Part shown: in pieces, positions 1 through 8,108 of the stretch
Position numbering within the stretch: the stretch's first letter is position 1
How the letters are laid out: each line of letters starts with the position of its first letter
NCBI GenBank assembly: GCA_016720925.1
Contig: JADKJR010000001.1
Location: 124,001 to 188,000 of the forward strand
DNA length: 64,000 bases
Direction: 5' to 3'
Origin: Betaproteobacteria bacterium
GTDB taxonomy: Bacteria; Pseudomonadota; Gammaproteobacteria; Burkholderiales; Usitatibacteraceae
The notes under the pieces: model-generated
The model's database searches: none
The model's input: only the letters and a program-made list of their open reading frames with translations
What the model was told of the DNA's origin: nothing
Made by a program: the position numbers and the translations under genes

Positions 1-1895
1 TCTCGACGCCGGATACCGAACCCGCGATCCTCGATCAGCTCGAAACCTTCTTGACGACCACGGTCGGCAAGGGCGTCATCCGCGCCAACGACACGCCCAA
101 CTTTGTTGCCAACCGCATCGGCGTGTTCTCGATTGCGGCGACCATGCATCACACCATGGCGTTCAAGCTGGGCTTTGATGAAGTGGATGCATTGACAGGG
201 CCCGCGATTGGTCGCGCCAAGAGTGCCACCTATCGCACCGGCGACGTAGTCGGTCTCGACACGTTGGCACATACCTTCAAGACCATGGACGACAACCTGC
301 CGAAAGATCCTTGGCACCAGTACTACGCGGTGCCCGGTTTCCTGAAAGCGCTGATCGACAAAGGCGCGCTGGGGCAGAAGACAAAGGCGGGATTTTTCAC
401 CAAACGCGGCAAGGACATCCTGGTGATCGATCTTGCCAAACAGGATTACCGGCCATCCGATGCAAAGGTTGCCGACGAAGTTGCCGCAATCCTTAAAATC
501 CGCAATCCGGCCGAGCAGTTCGCCGCGCTACGGGCGAGCGCCCATCCGCAGGCGCAATTCCTGTGGGCGATTTTCCGCGATGTGTTCCACTACATCGCCG
601 TGCATCTTGGTGATGTTGCGAATTCGGCACGCGATATTGATTTTGCGATTCGCTGGGGATTCGGCTGGAAAATGGGGCCGTTCGAAACCTGGCAGGCCGC
701 CGGTTGGGAGCAGGTCGCGAAATGGATTGCTGAAGATATCGCCGCAGGTAAGTCCATGTCGAGCGCGCCGCTGCCCGCGTGGGTCACGGATGGCCGAAAG
801 GGCGTTCATTCGGCCGAAGGCTCGTTCTCCGCCAAGACCGGCAAGATGGTGCCGCGTTCGACCTTGCCGGTATACCGGCGCCAACTGTTCCCGGAATTGT
901 TGCTCGGTGAAAAAGCTGACAAGGGCACGACCATCTTCGAAACGGATGCTGTGCGCATGTGGACCACGAAAGGTCAGGAAGATGTGGCCATCGTTTCCTT
1001 CAAAACCAAGATGCATGCCATCGGCAGCGATGTGCTGGAAGGATTGAACAAAGCCATCGACGAGGCTGAAGCCAACTACAAGGCGCTGGTGATCTGGCAG
1101 ACCGAGCCGCCGTATGCAGCCGGGGCCAATCTGGTGAAGGCGCTGGAAGGATTGAAAGCGGGCAGGTTCGATGAATTCGAAGCGATGGTGGCGCTGTTCC
1201 AGGCGACCTCGCAGCGCATCAAGTACAGCATGATCCCGGTGGTCTCGGCCGTGGACGGCATGGCGCTGGGTGGCGGTTGTGAATTCCAGATGCACTCGGA
1301 TCGCGTGGTGGCCGCACTGGAAAGCTATATCGGTTTGGTGGAAGTCGGCGTGGGCTTGTTGCCGGCCGGTGGCGGCCTGAAAGAGATGGCGCTGCGCGCG
1401 GCCCTTTCGGCCAACGGCGGCGACTTGATGCCTTACATCCAGAAATCCTTCAAGCACGCGGCCATGGGTGAAGTTTCCAAGAGCGCGCTGGAAGCCAAGG
1501 AGATGGGCCACATGCGCTGGCGCGATACCATCATTTTCAACAAGGACGAACTGCTGTACGTGGCGCTGGAAACGGCGCGCGCCATGGCGAATTCAAGCTA
1601 TCGGCCGCCGCTGGCCCCGAGCGCTTTTCCGGTCGCCGGCAACACCGGCATCGCCACATTGAAGATGATGCTGATCAATATGAAGGAGGGCGGCTTCATT
1701 TCCGAGCACGATTTCGAAATCAGCTCGCGCATCGCGGCATGCTTGTGCGGCGGCGAAGTCGAGCCGGGATCGATGGTCAACGAGGATTGGATGCTGGCGC
1801 TCGAACGCAAACATTTCTGCGAACTGGCGAAGATGGAAAAGACGCAGCAACGCATCGAATTCATGCTGAAAAACGGTAAACCCCTGCGCAATTAG
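1..1895 (+). CDS. 3-hydroxyacyl-CoA dehydrogenase / enoyl-CoA hydratase, FadN-type, 5' partial
   Basis: Beta-oxidation enzyme. The gene is cut by the window edge: the frame is open from base 3 and about 630 residues are visible. The visible part begins inside the dehydrogenase domain (an NDTPNFVANRIG stretch typical of the HCDH C-terminal domain) and ends with a crotonase domain that carries VDGMALGGGCEFQMHSDR and GLVEVGVGLLPAGGG. Dehydrogenase first and hydratase second is the FadN order, the reverse of E. coli FadB. It lies 23 bases before a thiolase gene, so the two probably form a fadN-fadA unit that oxidises acyl-CoAs in the cytoplasm. Family assignment is firm; chain-length or substrate preference is unknown. 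Confidence 0.92.
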   Translation, partial: STPDTEPAILDQLETFLTTTVGKGVIRANDTPNFVANRIGVFSIAATMHHTMAFKLGFDEVDALTGPAIGRAKSATYRTGDVVGLDTLAHTFKTMDDNLPKDPWHQYYAVPGFLKALIDKGALGQKTKAGFFTKRGKDILVIDLAKQDYRPSDAKVADEVAAILKIRNPAEQFAALRASAHPQAQFLWAIFRDVFHYIAVHLGDVANSARDIDFAIRWGFGWKMGPFETWQAAGWEQVAKWIAEDIAAGKSMSSAPLPAWVTDGRKGVHSAEGSFSAKTGKMVPRSTLPVYRRQLFPELLLGEKADKGTTIFETDAVRMWTTKGQEDVAIVSFKTKMHAIGSDVLEGLNKAIDEAEANYKALVIWQTEPPYAAGANLVKALEGLKAGRFDEFEAMVALFQATSQRIKYSMIPVVSAVDGMALGGGCEFQMHSDRVVAALESYIGLVEVGVGLLPAGGGLKEMALRAALSANGGDLMPYIQKSFKHAAMGEVSKSALEAKEMGHMRWRDTIIFNKDELLYVALETARAMANSSYRPPLAPSAFPVAGNTGIATLKMMLINMKEGGFISEHDFEISSRIAACLCGGEVEPGSMVNEDWMLALERKHFCELAKMEKTQQRIEFMLKNGKPLRN

Positions 1896-1918
1896 GCGCG
1901 GAAGATTGGAGAATTGAA

Positions 1919-3118
1919 ATGAGCAAGCAAATTCAGGAAGCCTATATCGTCGCCGCCGTCCGTACGCCTGTTGGCAAAGCGCCGCGCGGCATGTTCAAGA
2001 ATATCCGTCCCGACGACATGCTCGCGCACGTATTGCGCGGCGCGATCGCGCAGGTGCCGGGGCTCGACCCGCATGACATCGGCGACGTGGTCGTCGGCTG
2101 TGCGATGCCGGAAGGCGAGCAGGGCATGAACGTGGCGCGCATCGGCGTGCTGCTGGCCGGGCTGCCGGATTCGGTACCGGCCGTGACCATCAATCGTTTC
2201 TGTTCGTCCGGCGTGCAGGCGGTCAGCATGGCCGCCGACCGTATCCGCACCGGTGATGATGATGTCGTCATCGCGGCGGGCACCGAAAGCATGTCGATGG
2301 TGCCGATGATGGGCAACAAGATCGCACTCAATCAGGCGGTATTCACCAGCAATGAGCATATTGCGATCGCCTACGGCATGGGTATTACGGCAGAGAAAGT
2401 TGCGCAGCAATGGAAAGTGACGCGCGAAGAGCAGGATGCGTTTGCCGTATCTTCGCATCAGAAGGCCAGTGCGGCGATCGCCGCCGGCCATTTTAAAGCC
2501 GAGATTCTTCCCTATGAGATCGACGCCGCGCTGCCGGATCTGGCGACGGGCGCGATCAAGCATCGGAAAAAAACGGCGGACACCGACGAGGGACCGCGGA
2601 CGGATACGACCATGGACACGCTCGCCAAGTTACGCACCGTGTTTGCCGCGCGCGGCAGCGTCACGGCGGGCAATGCCTCGCAGATGTCCGATGGTGCCGG
2701 CGCGGTGATCCTCATGAGCGAAAAAGCGTTGAAGAAATACAACATCCAGCCATTGGCGCGCTTCGTGTCGTTCGCCGTTGCCGGTGTGCCACCAGAAATC
2801 ATGGGCATCGGCCCGATCAAGGCGATTCCAAAGGTGTTAAAGCAGGCTGGTCTGCATCAGGATGATCTCGCCTGGATTGAACTAAACGAGGCGTTCGCCG
2901 CGCAGGCGCTGGCGGTTACCAAGGATCTCGGCCTCAATCCCGCAAAGATCAATCCATTGGGCGGTGCGATCGCGCTGGGCCATCCACTGGGCGCGACCGG
3001 GGCAATTCGCGCGGCAACGCTCGTTCACGGCCTGCGGCGCACTAAACAAAAGTGGGGCATGGTCACCATGTGCATCGGCACCGGGATGGGGGCGGCCGGA
3101 CTGTTCGAAGCGATGTGA
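1919..3118 (+). CDS. fadA: acetyl-CoA C-acyltransferase (thiolase)
   Basis: 399-residue thiolase, the usual length, which cleaves 3-ketoacyl-CoA to acetyl-CoA plus a shortened acyl-CoA. The nucleophilic Cys is at about residue 95 in NRFCSSGVQA, the catalytic His at about 355 in GHPLGATG, and the second Cys at about 385 in CIGTGMG. The ATG start has a GGAG ribosome site 8-9 bases upstream. It directly follows the FadN-type gene, so the pair supplies the last three steps of beta-oxidation. A biosynthetic AtoB role is possible from sequence alone, but the neighbour argues for degradation. The symbol is given by function and position, not proven orthology. Confidence 0.93.
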   Translation: MSKQIQEAYIVAAVRTPVGKAPRGMFKNIRPDDMLAHVLRGAIAQVPGLDPHDIGDVVVGCAMPEGEQGMNVARIGVLLAGLPDSVPAVTINRFCSSGVQAVSMAADRIRTGDDDVVIAAGTESMSMVPMMGNKIALNQAVFTSNEHIAIAYGMGITAEKVAQQWKVTREEQDAFAVSSHQKASAAIAAGHFKAEILPYEIDAALPDLATGAIKHRKKTADTDEGPRTDTTMDTLAKLRTVFAARGSVTAGNASQMSDGAGAVILMSEKALKKYNIQPLARFVSFAVAGVPPEIMGIGPIKAIPKVLKQAGLHQDDLAWIELNEAFAAQALAVTKDLGLNPAKINPLGGAIALGHPLGATGAIRAATLVHGLRRTKQKWGMVTMCIGTGMGAAGLFEAM

Positions 3119-3307
3119 AACCGGCGCGCCGTGCAACTGACTTGTTGGTCATTATGAGTCTGTTGCAAGCGCGCCACAACTTCCCTTTCCATTCTTATTT
3201 TGCTGTAAAGTATCCCGAAATATGTGGAACATGCCGCTAACTTCCATGCGGTCGGACGATTCCGCGACTTATAACGAATTCCGATTCAACCTTGAGGAGA
3301 ACACCCT

Positions 3308-5236
3308 ATGAGCAGGTCTCATAACAGCGGCTGCGCAAGCGTTCCGGTACTAAAAACAACTGTCCTGGCCGTAGGATTAGCCTTGGCCGGCACTGCGGGT
3401 GCGACGCAACTCAATTTTGACAATGGCATTTCTGGCAGCTTTGATACGACCATTTCCGCAGGTGTTTCAGTGCGGGCTGAAAAGCCGGATCCCACTCTGA
3501 TCGGTATCGCCAATGGCGGGACATCGCGCTCTGTCAATGAAGACGACGGCGATCGCAATTACAAGCGGGGCGATGCGTTTTCTCAATTGCTGAAGGTCAC
3601 GCACGATCTGGAATTGAAGCAAGATACATGGGGCGTGTTTCTTCGCGGTTTGTATTTTGTGGATTTCAAAAATCGCGGCAACAACAATCTTGGTCCGGTT
3701 GGTCGTGATCGCCTCGCCAGCGATGCGCAGATTCTCGATGCCTTTGTTACCAAGAGTTTTGATGTGGGTGGCAAGAGTGTGCGTATTCGCGCTGGCAAGC
3801 AGGTGATGTCCTGGGGTGAATCGACGTTTATCGGCAATAGCATCAACGTCATCAATGCAATCGACGTTTCCAAATTGCGCGTACCCGGCGCGGAACTCAA
3901 GGAAGGCCTTATCCCTGCGCTCAGCGTGTCGGGAAACTTCGAGCTATCCAAAGCCGCCAGTGTGGAAGCCTTTGCACTGTTTAACCACGACAAGTTCAAG
4001 CTGGATCCACGTGGATCGTATTTCAGCAACAACGACTATGCGTTAGACGATGGAAGCCAGGTTTTTCTCACCTTTGGACGGCGTAAGGATTTGACGGGCC
4101 GCGTCGCGACGAACCCGATCCCGCCAACTACGGCGGTTGCCGGTCCGATCGCCACAGCTTTGTATGGACCGTTCGATCCTGCTGCCGCCGTCTGGGCGCC
4201 ACGCGGACCCGATCGCCCCGCGTCAGATCACGGCCAGTATGGACTGGCGTTCCGCTATCTGGCGACCGAACTGAACAACAGCGAATTCGGTTTGTATTTC
4301 GTCAACTACCATAGCCGCACTCCGTTCCTGTCCGGCACCAAGCAAGGATCGGCAGGCGTAACCTCGATCCTGACCGGTGGCCCGCTGAACTCTGTGCATA
4401 ATGGCACTGCAAATTATTTTGCCGAGTTTCCGGAAGATATCCGTTTGTATGGTGTCTCTTTCAACACGCAAGGCCCGATGGGCGTGGCGTTGCAAGGCGA
4501 GTTCTCTTACCGCCCCAATCAGCCGTTGGCGTATTCCGGGATTGAATTGATACTGGCCGCGCTGGGCCTGCCGAACTTGATAACCGGCTCGACGCAGATC
4601 CCGGGCGCAACGGTTGGTGCGACGGCCGCGGCATTGGTACCCAATGGAACCTACCAGCGCGGCTATGCACGCGTCAAAATGGGCCAGTTCCAGATGACCG
4701 GTACAAAGTCATTTCCATCTGTGATTGGTGCCGATCAGGGCGTGTTGTTGGGTGAAATTGGCTACACCCGTTATTCCGGGTTGCCGACCGGCCAGAAATT
4801 TAATGCGGCCGGTATCTTCCTTCCGGCAACGGCATTCGGGGCCGCCATAAGCGGTGCGAACGCGGTGCAGACCGATGGTTTCATCACGGAGAATTCCTGG
4901 GGGTACCGTTTGGTCGGTCGCCTGGAGTATTCGAATCTTGTTTTCGGTGCAAACGTGGCGCCGCGCGTTGCCTTCAACCACGACGTGAAGGGCGTATCGC
5001 AAACCTTTAACGAAGGCACCAAGTCATATTCACTGGGTACCAGTTTCGATTGGCAAAAGAAGCTGACGCTTGACCTCTCATACACCTCGTATTTCGGCGG
5101 TCGCATTTATTGCGGCACGGACAGTCCCGCGACGGCGCAGTCATTGTTGGGTGGGCAGGCACAGAACTATTGTTCCAATGCCAACCCTATCCGGGACCGC
5201 GATTTCTACTCGGCCGTGGTGTCCTACTCGTTCTAG
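3308..5236 (+). CDS. DUF1302 family outer-membrane protein
   Basis: 642 residues with a signal peptide (hydrophobic stretch from about 16 to 30, cleavage near AGA-TQ). The mature part is rich in alternating polar and aromatic strands and ends in Phe (SYSF), as expected of an outer-membrane beta-barrel. Sequence style and the following DUF1329, YCF48-like and RND genes place it in the DUF1302 family, which I know as large porin-like proteins of Pseudomonas and betaproteobacteria. An AGGAGA ribosome site precedes the ATG. Inference: it is the outer-membrane component of the envelope system encoded downstream. The substrate is unknown, but hydrophobic acyl compounds are likely given the adjacent beta-oxidation genes. 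Confidence 0.85.
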   Translation: MSRSHNSGCASVPVLKTTVLAVGLALAGTAGATQLNFDNGISGSFDTTISAGVSVRAEKPDPTLIGIANGGTSRSVNEDDGDRNYKRGDAFSQLLKVTHDLELKQDTWGVFLRGLYFVDFKNRGNNNLGPVGRDRLASDAQILDAFVTKSFDVGGKSVRIRAGKQVMSWGESTFIGNSINVINAIDVSKLRVPGAELKEGLIPALSVSGNFELSKAASVEAFALFNHDKFKLDPRGSYFSNNDYALDDGSQVFLTFGRRKDLTGRVATNPIPPTTAVAGPIATALYGPFDPAAAVWAPRGPDRPASDHGQYGLAFRYLATELNNSEFGLYFVNYHSRTPFLSGTKQGSAGVTSILTGGPLNSVHNGTANYFAEFPEDIRLYGVSFNTQGPMGVALQGEFSYRPNQPLAYSGIELILAALGLPNLITGSTQIPGATVGATAAALVPNGTYQRGYARVKMGQFQMTGTKSFPSVIGADQGVLLGEIGYTRYSGLPTGQKFNAAGIFLPATAFGAAISGANAVQTDGFITENSWGYRLVGRLEYSNLVFGANVAPRVAFNHDVKGVSQTFNEGTKSYSLGTSFDWQKKLTLDLSYTSYFGGRIYCGTDSPATAQSLLGGQAQNYCSNANPIRDRDFYSAVVSYSF

Positions 5237-5377
5237 ACAGGAAATCGCCCGTCGGCCACCATGTCGGCGGGTGAACCCATTTCAGCGTTACACCCTCACC
5301 GCGACCCTCACTGAGACGAAGGCCGGTTCAGGGAAAGCAAATTGCCGCAGGGATTGACGATAACTTTTGGAGGAAAC

Positions 5378-6751
5378 ATGAATGTAAAGCGATTGACGAT
5401 GATGGCGTCGGCAATGTTGGGCGCAATCACCATATCGACGGGGGCTTTTGCCCAACTTGCGGCAGGTGATCTGGCCAAGCTCGGCACGACGCTCACCCCG
5501 ATGGGTGCGGAAAAAGCGGCCAACGCGGCGGGTACCATTCCGGCGTGGGATGGTGGCATTACCAAAGTGCCCGCGGGCCTGAATTTCAAGGCGGGTGGCA
5601 CCTATCCGGACCCGTATGCCAGCGACAAGCCGCTTTTTACCATCACCTCAGCCACGGCTGACAAGTATAAAGACAACCTGTCGCCTGGTCAGTTGGCGAT
5701 GTTGAAACAGTACCCAACCTACAAGTTGAATGTTTACACGAGCCGCCGTAGCGCCGCCTTCCCCGAGGGGCACTACAAAGAAACGAGAGAGTGTGCCGCC
5801 AAGGCCACGCTCGCCGCGGGAGGTAACGGTGTGGTGGGTTGTACCGGCGGTACCCCTTTCCCGATCCCGAAAAATGGCAATGAAGTCATCTGGAATCACG
5901 TTCTTCATTACAAGGGCGACACCTTCACGCAGCACTGGGCACAGGCTGCGGTGACGGCATCCGGCGATTTTGCGCTCGTAAAATTCGAATACGAATACGA
6001 CATGTCCTACGGCAACCTCTCGAAGCCGATTGCGCAACGTGAAAACAACAAAGTCCTGAATTATTTGCAGGTGACCACAGCGCCGGCACGGTTGGCCGGC
6101 CAGATATTGCTGGTGCATGAAACCGTCGACCAGGCGAAAGAGCCGCGTTCGGCGTGGACCTATAACCCAGGCCAGCGTCGCGTTCGCCTTGCGCCAAACG
6201 TCGCGTACGACAACCCCGGCACTGCCGCCGATGGCCTGCGCACCAATGACGACTTCGGAATGTACAACGGCGCCACCGATCGTTACGAGTGGAAGCTGTT
6301 GGGCAAGAAGGACATGTACATTCCGTACAATTCCAACCGCATGTCCGATCCGAAGCTCAAGTATGCCGATCAGCTTCGCCCCGGCCACATGAACCAGGAT
6401 CTGGCGCGCTATGAATTGCACCGTGTCTGGGTGGTGGATGCCACACTGAAAGCAGGCACCTCGCACATCTATTCCCGCCGCACCTTTTATATCGACGAGG
6501 ATAGCTGGAACGTGGTGTTGATCGACAAGTACGACGGGCGCGGACAACTGTGGCGCTTCTCCGAGCAGCACAGCGAGAACTGGTACAACGTCCCGATGTT
6601 CTTCGGCACGATCGAGGTACACCATGACCTGCAGTCACGCCGCTACATTGCGATGGGTCTCCGCTCGGAAGAGCGGGTGATTTTTGATCCGATCAAACGC
6701 AGCCCGGCGGATTACACGCCGCAGAATTTGCGTAATCTTGGAACGCGCTGA
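5378..6751 (+). CDS. DUF1329 family periplasmic protein
   Basis: 457 residues. The ATG was chosen because TGGAGG lies 5-9 bases upstream and a clean signal peptide of about 26 residues follows, ending AFAQ; an earlier TTG in frame lacks both. The mature protein has DUF1329 hallmarks: repeated aromatic and charged strands, GTIPAWDGG near the N-terminus, and a late segment around SRRTFYIDEDSWN. DUF1329 proteins are thought to have a LolA/LolB-like fold, which would suit a periplasmic lipid carrier (known loosely, not checked). Gene order DUF1302-DUF1329 is conserved in many proteobacteria, so the two probably act together. Confidence 0.87.
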   Translation: MNVKRLTMMASAMLGAITISTGAFAQLAAGDLAKLGTTLTPMGAEKAANAAGTIPAWDGGITKVPAGLNFKAGGTYPDPYASDKPLFTITSATADKYKDNLSPGQLAMLKQYPTYKLNVYTSRRSAAFPEGHYKETRECAAKATLAAGGNGVVGCTGGTPFPIPKNGNEVIWNHVLHYKGDTFTQHWAQAAVTASGDFALVKFEYEYDMSYGNLSKPIAQRENNKVLNYLQVTTAPARLAGQILLVHETVDQAKEPRSAWTYNPGQRRVRLAPNVAYDNPGTAADGLRTNDDFGMYNGATDRYEWKLLGKKDMYIPYNSNRMSDPKLKYADQLRPGHMNQDLARYELHRVWVVDATLKAGTSHIYSRRTFYIDEDSWNVVLIDKYDGRGQLWRFSEQHSENWYNVPMFFGTIEVHHDLQSRRYIAMGLRSEERVIFDPIKRSPADYTPQNLRNLGTR

Positions 6752-6793
6752 TCTTCGCGTGAGGTGATGGCCCGGCCAATCATCCGGTAGTTG

Positions 6794-6831
6794 AATTCGG
6801 GGACAATTTTGAATTGTCCCCGAATTGTTTT
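6794..6831 (+). terminator. strong hairpin with short T tract after DUF1329
   Basis: Perfect 15-bp stem (6794-6808 with 6812-6826, arm AATTCGGGGACAATT), a 3-base loop, then GTTTT. It lies 43 bases after the DUF1329 stop and about 95 bases before the YCF48-like gene, so it should end or attenuate the DUF1302-DUF1329 transcript. Confidence 0.75.
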
Positions 6832-6926
6832 AGCCGTCCGATTGCGGCTTGTCTGCTGGTCATTTTGCGGCGGCGAAGATCGTGCAACTATCCCCGTCAT
6901 GTCCACTGATTGAAAGTACCCTACTC

Positions 6927-8024
6927 ATGACAAATCAGTTTGTTCTCGCGGTCATTCTGGCCGTCGGTTCGGTCGCCGGCATGGGCTACCCGTCCGCCGC
7001 ATCTGCCCAAATCAATCCCGCGGTTATGCCTTCCACCGGACCGCTCACCAAGCAAACCATGTCGCGTTTGCTGTTGACGGATTCGGCGCGCATCGGTAAT
7101 CGCGTGGTCGCAGTCGGCGATCGCGGCTACATCGTATTTTCCGATAGCAACGGTGAAAAATGGGAACGCGCCGCGACACCGCCCAATGTGCCGCTGCTGA
7201 ACGCAGTGTATTTTTCGGATGCCAAGACCGGCTGGGCGGTCGGTCATGATGCGGTCATTTTGAAAAGCGCCGACGAGGGCAAGACGTGGACGCAGGCATT
7301 TTCGGCGCCGGCGGATCAAAAGCCGCTGATGGATATTCTGTTTATCGATGCCAACGTTGGATTCGTCGTCGGTGCGTACGGCTCGTTCTACGAAACCGGA
7401 GACGCCGGCAAAACCTGGACGCCGCGCAAATTACTGGAGCCGCCCAAAGCACCACCGCCTCCACCGCCAACCATGGCCAAGAAGGGTAAGGCTGCCATTG
7501 CCGCCGAGCCTGATGATGGCGATAAAGGTGGCGACAAGGGTGGCGAAGAAGACCGCCATTTCAATGCCATCGTCAAACTGGGCGATAACCGTCTGATCAT
7601 CGCCGGTGAAGCCGGCATGTTGCTCAAATCCGATGACGCCGGCAAGACCTGGACCAAGATTGTCTCGCCATACAAGGGTTCGTTCTTTGGCGCCATCCAG
7701 GCGCAAGACGGATCGGTGGTCATTTACGGATTGCGCGGCAAGATATTTCGCAGTGCCGATGCCGCGCTGAAGGACTGGAAGCTCGTTGAGAACAAGTCGG
7801 TGGCGTCGATCATGGGGTCAACACGCTTGCCTGACGGGACGGTGGTGTTGTCCGGCCTCGCGGGAATAGTGCTCACCTCGCGTGACAATGGCGCGACATT
7901 TACCCCGTTGCCGACGGGATTGACCAAGGGATATGCAGCCCCTTTGCTCGGCGCGCCGAACGCCCTGTTGCTGGTGGGTGAGGCAGGCGTACGCGAGGTC
8001 ATGCTTTCTCCGGCCGCGAAATAG
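6927..8024 (+). CDS. YCF48-like BNR/WD40-type repeat protein
   Basis: 365 residues from the ATG at 6927, which starts a signal peptide (TNQFVLAVILAVGSVAGMGY..ASAQ). An upstream in-frame TTG would spoil it. The protein carries repeated Asp-x-Gly-Lys-Thr-Trp-Thr blades (SADEGKTWT, TGDAGKTWT, KSDDAGKTWT), the signature of YCF48/HCF136-like beta-propellers. Between blades lies a low-complexity insert of proline followed by Asp/Gly/Lys (about residues 172-212). Such proteins are exported and usually scaffold assembly of membrane complexes. Placed between DUF1329 and an RND permease, it is probably the periplasmic assembly or coupling factor of that system (inference). Confidence 0.85.
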   Translation: MTNQFVLAVILAVGSVAGMGYPSAASAQINPAVMPSTGPLTKQTMSRLLLTDSARIGNRVVAVGDRGYIVFSDSNGEKWERAATPPNVPLLNAVYFSDAKTGWAVGHDAVILKSADEGKTWTQAFSAPADQKPLMDILFIDANVGFVVGAYGSFYETGDAGKTWTPRKLLEPPKAPPPPPPTMAKKGKAAIAAEPDDGDKGGDKGGEEDRHFNAIVKLGDNRLIIAGEAGMLLKSDDAGKTWTKIVSPYKGSFFGAIQAQDGSVVIYGLRGKIFRSADAALKDWKLVENKSVASIMGSTRLPDGTVVLSGLAGIVLTSRDNGATFTPLPTGLTKGYAAPLLGAPNALLLVGEAGVREVMLSPAAK

Positions 8025-8034
8025 CCTTGCCATT

Positions 8035-8065
8035 TTGACGAGCTCCAATTTCCTCACTTTACTAT
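8035..8065 (+). promoter_or_regulatory. possible sigma-70 promoter for the RND gene
   Basis: TTGACG at 8035-8040 and TACTAT at 8060-8065 are separated by 19 bases, 44 bases before the RND start codon. The spacing is longer than ideal, so this is weak support for independent transcription of the permease gene. Confidence 0.3.
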
Positions 8066-8108
8066 CATCGCGACATTCGCCAAATACCTGAACACTCACG
8101 AGCGCACC

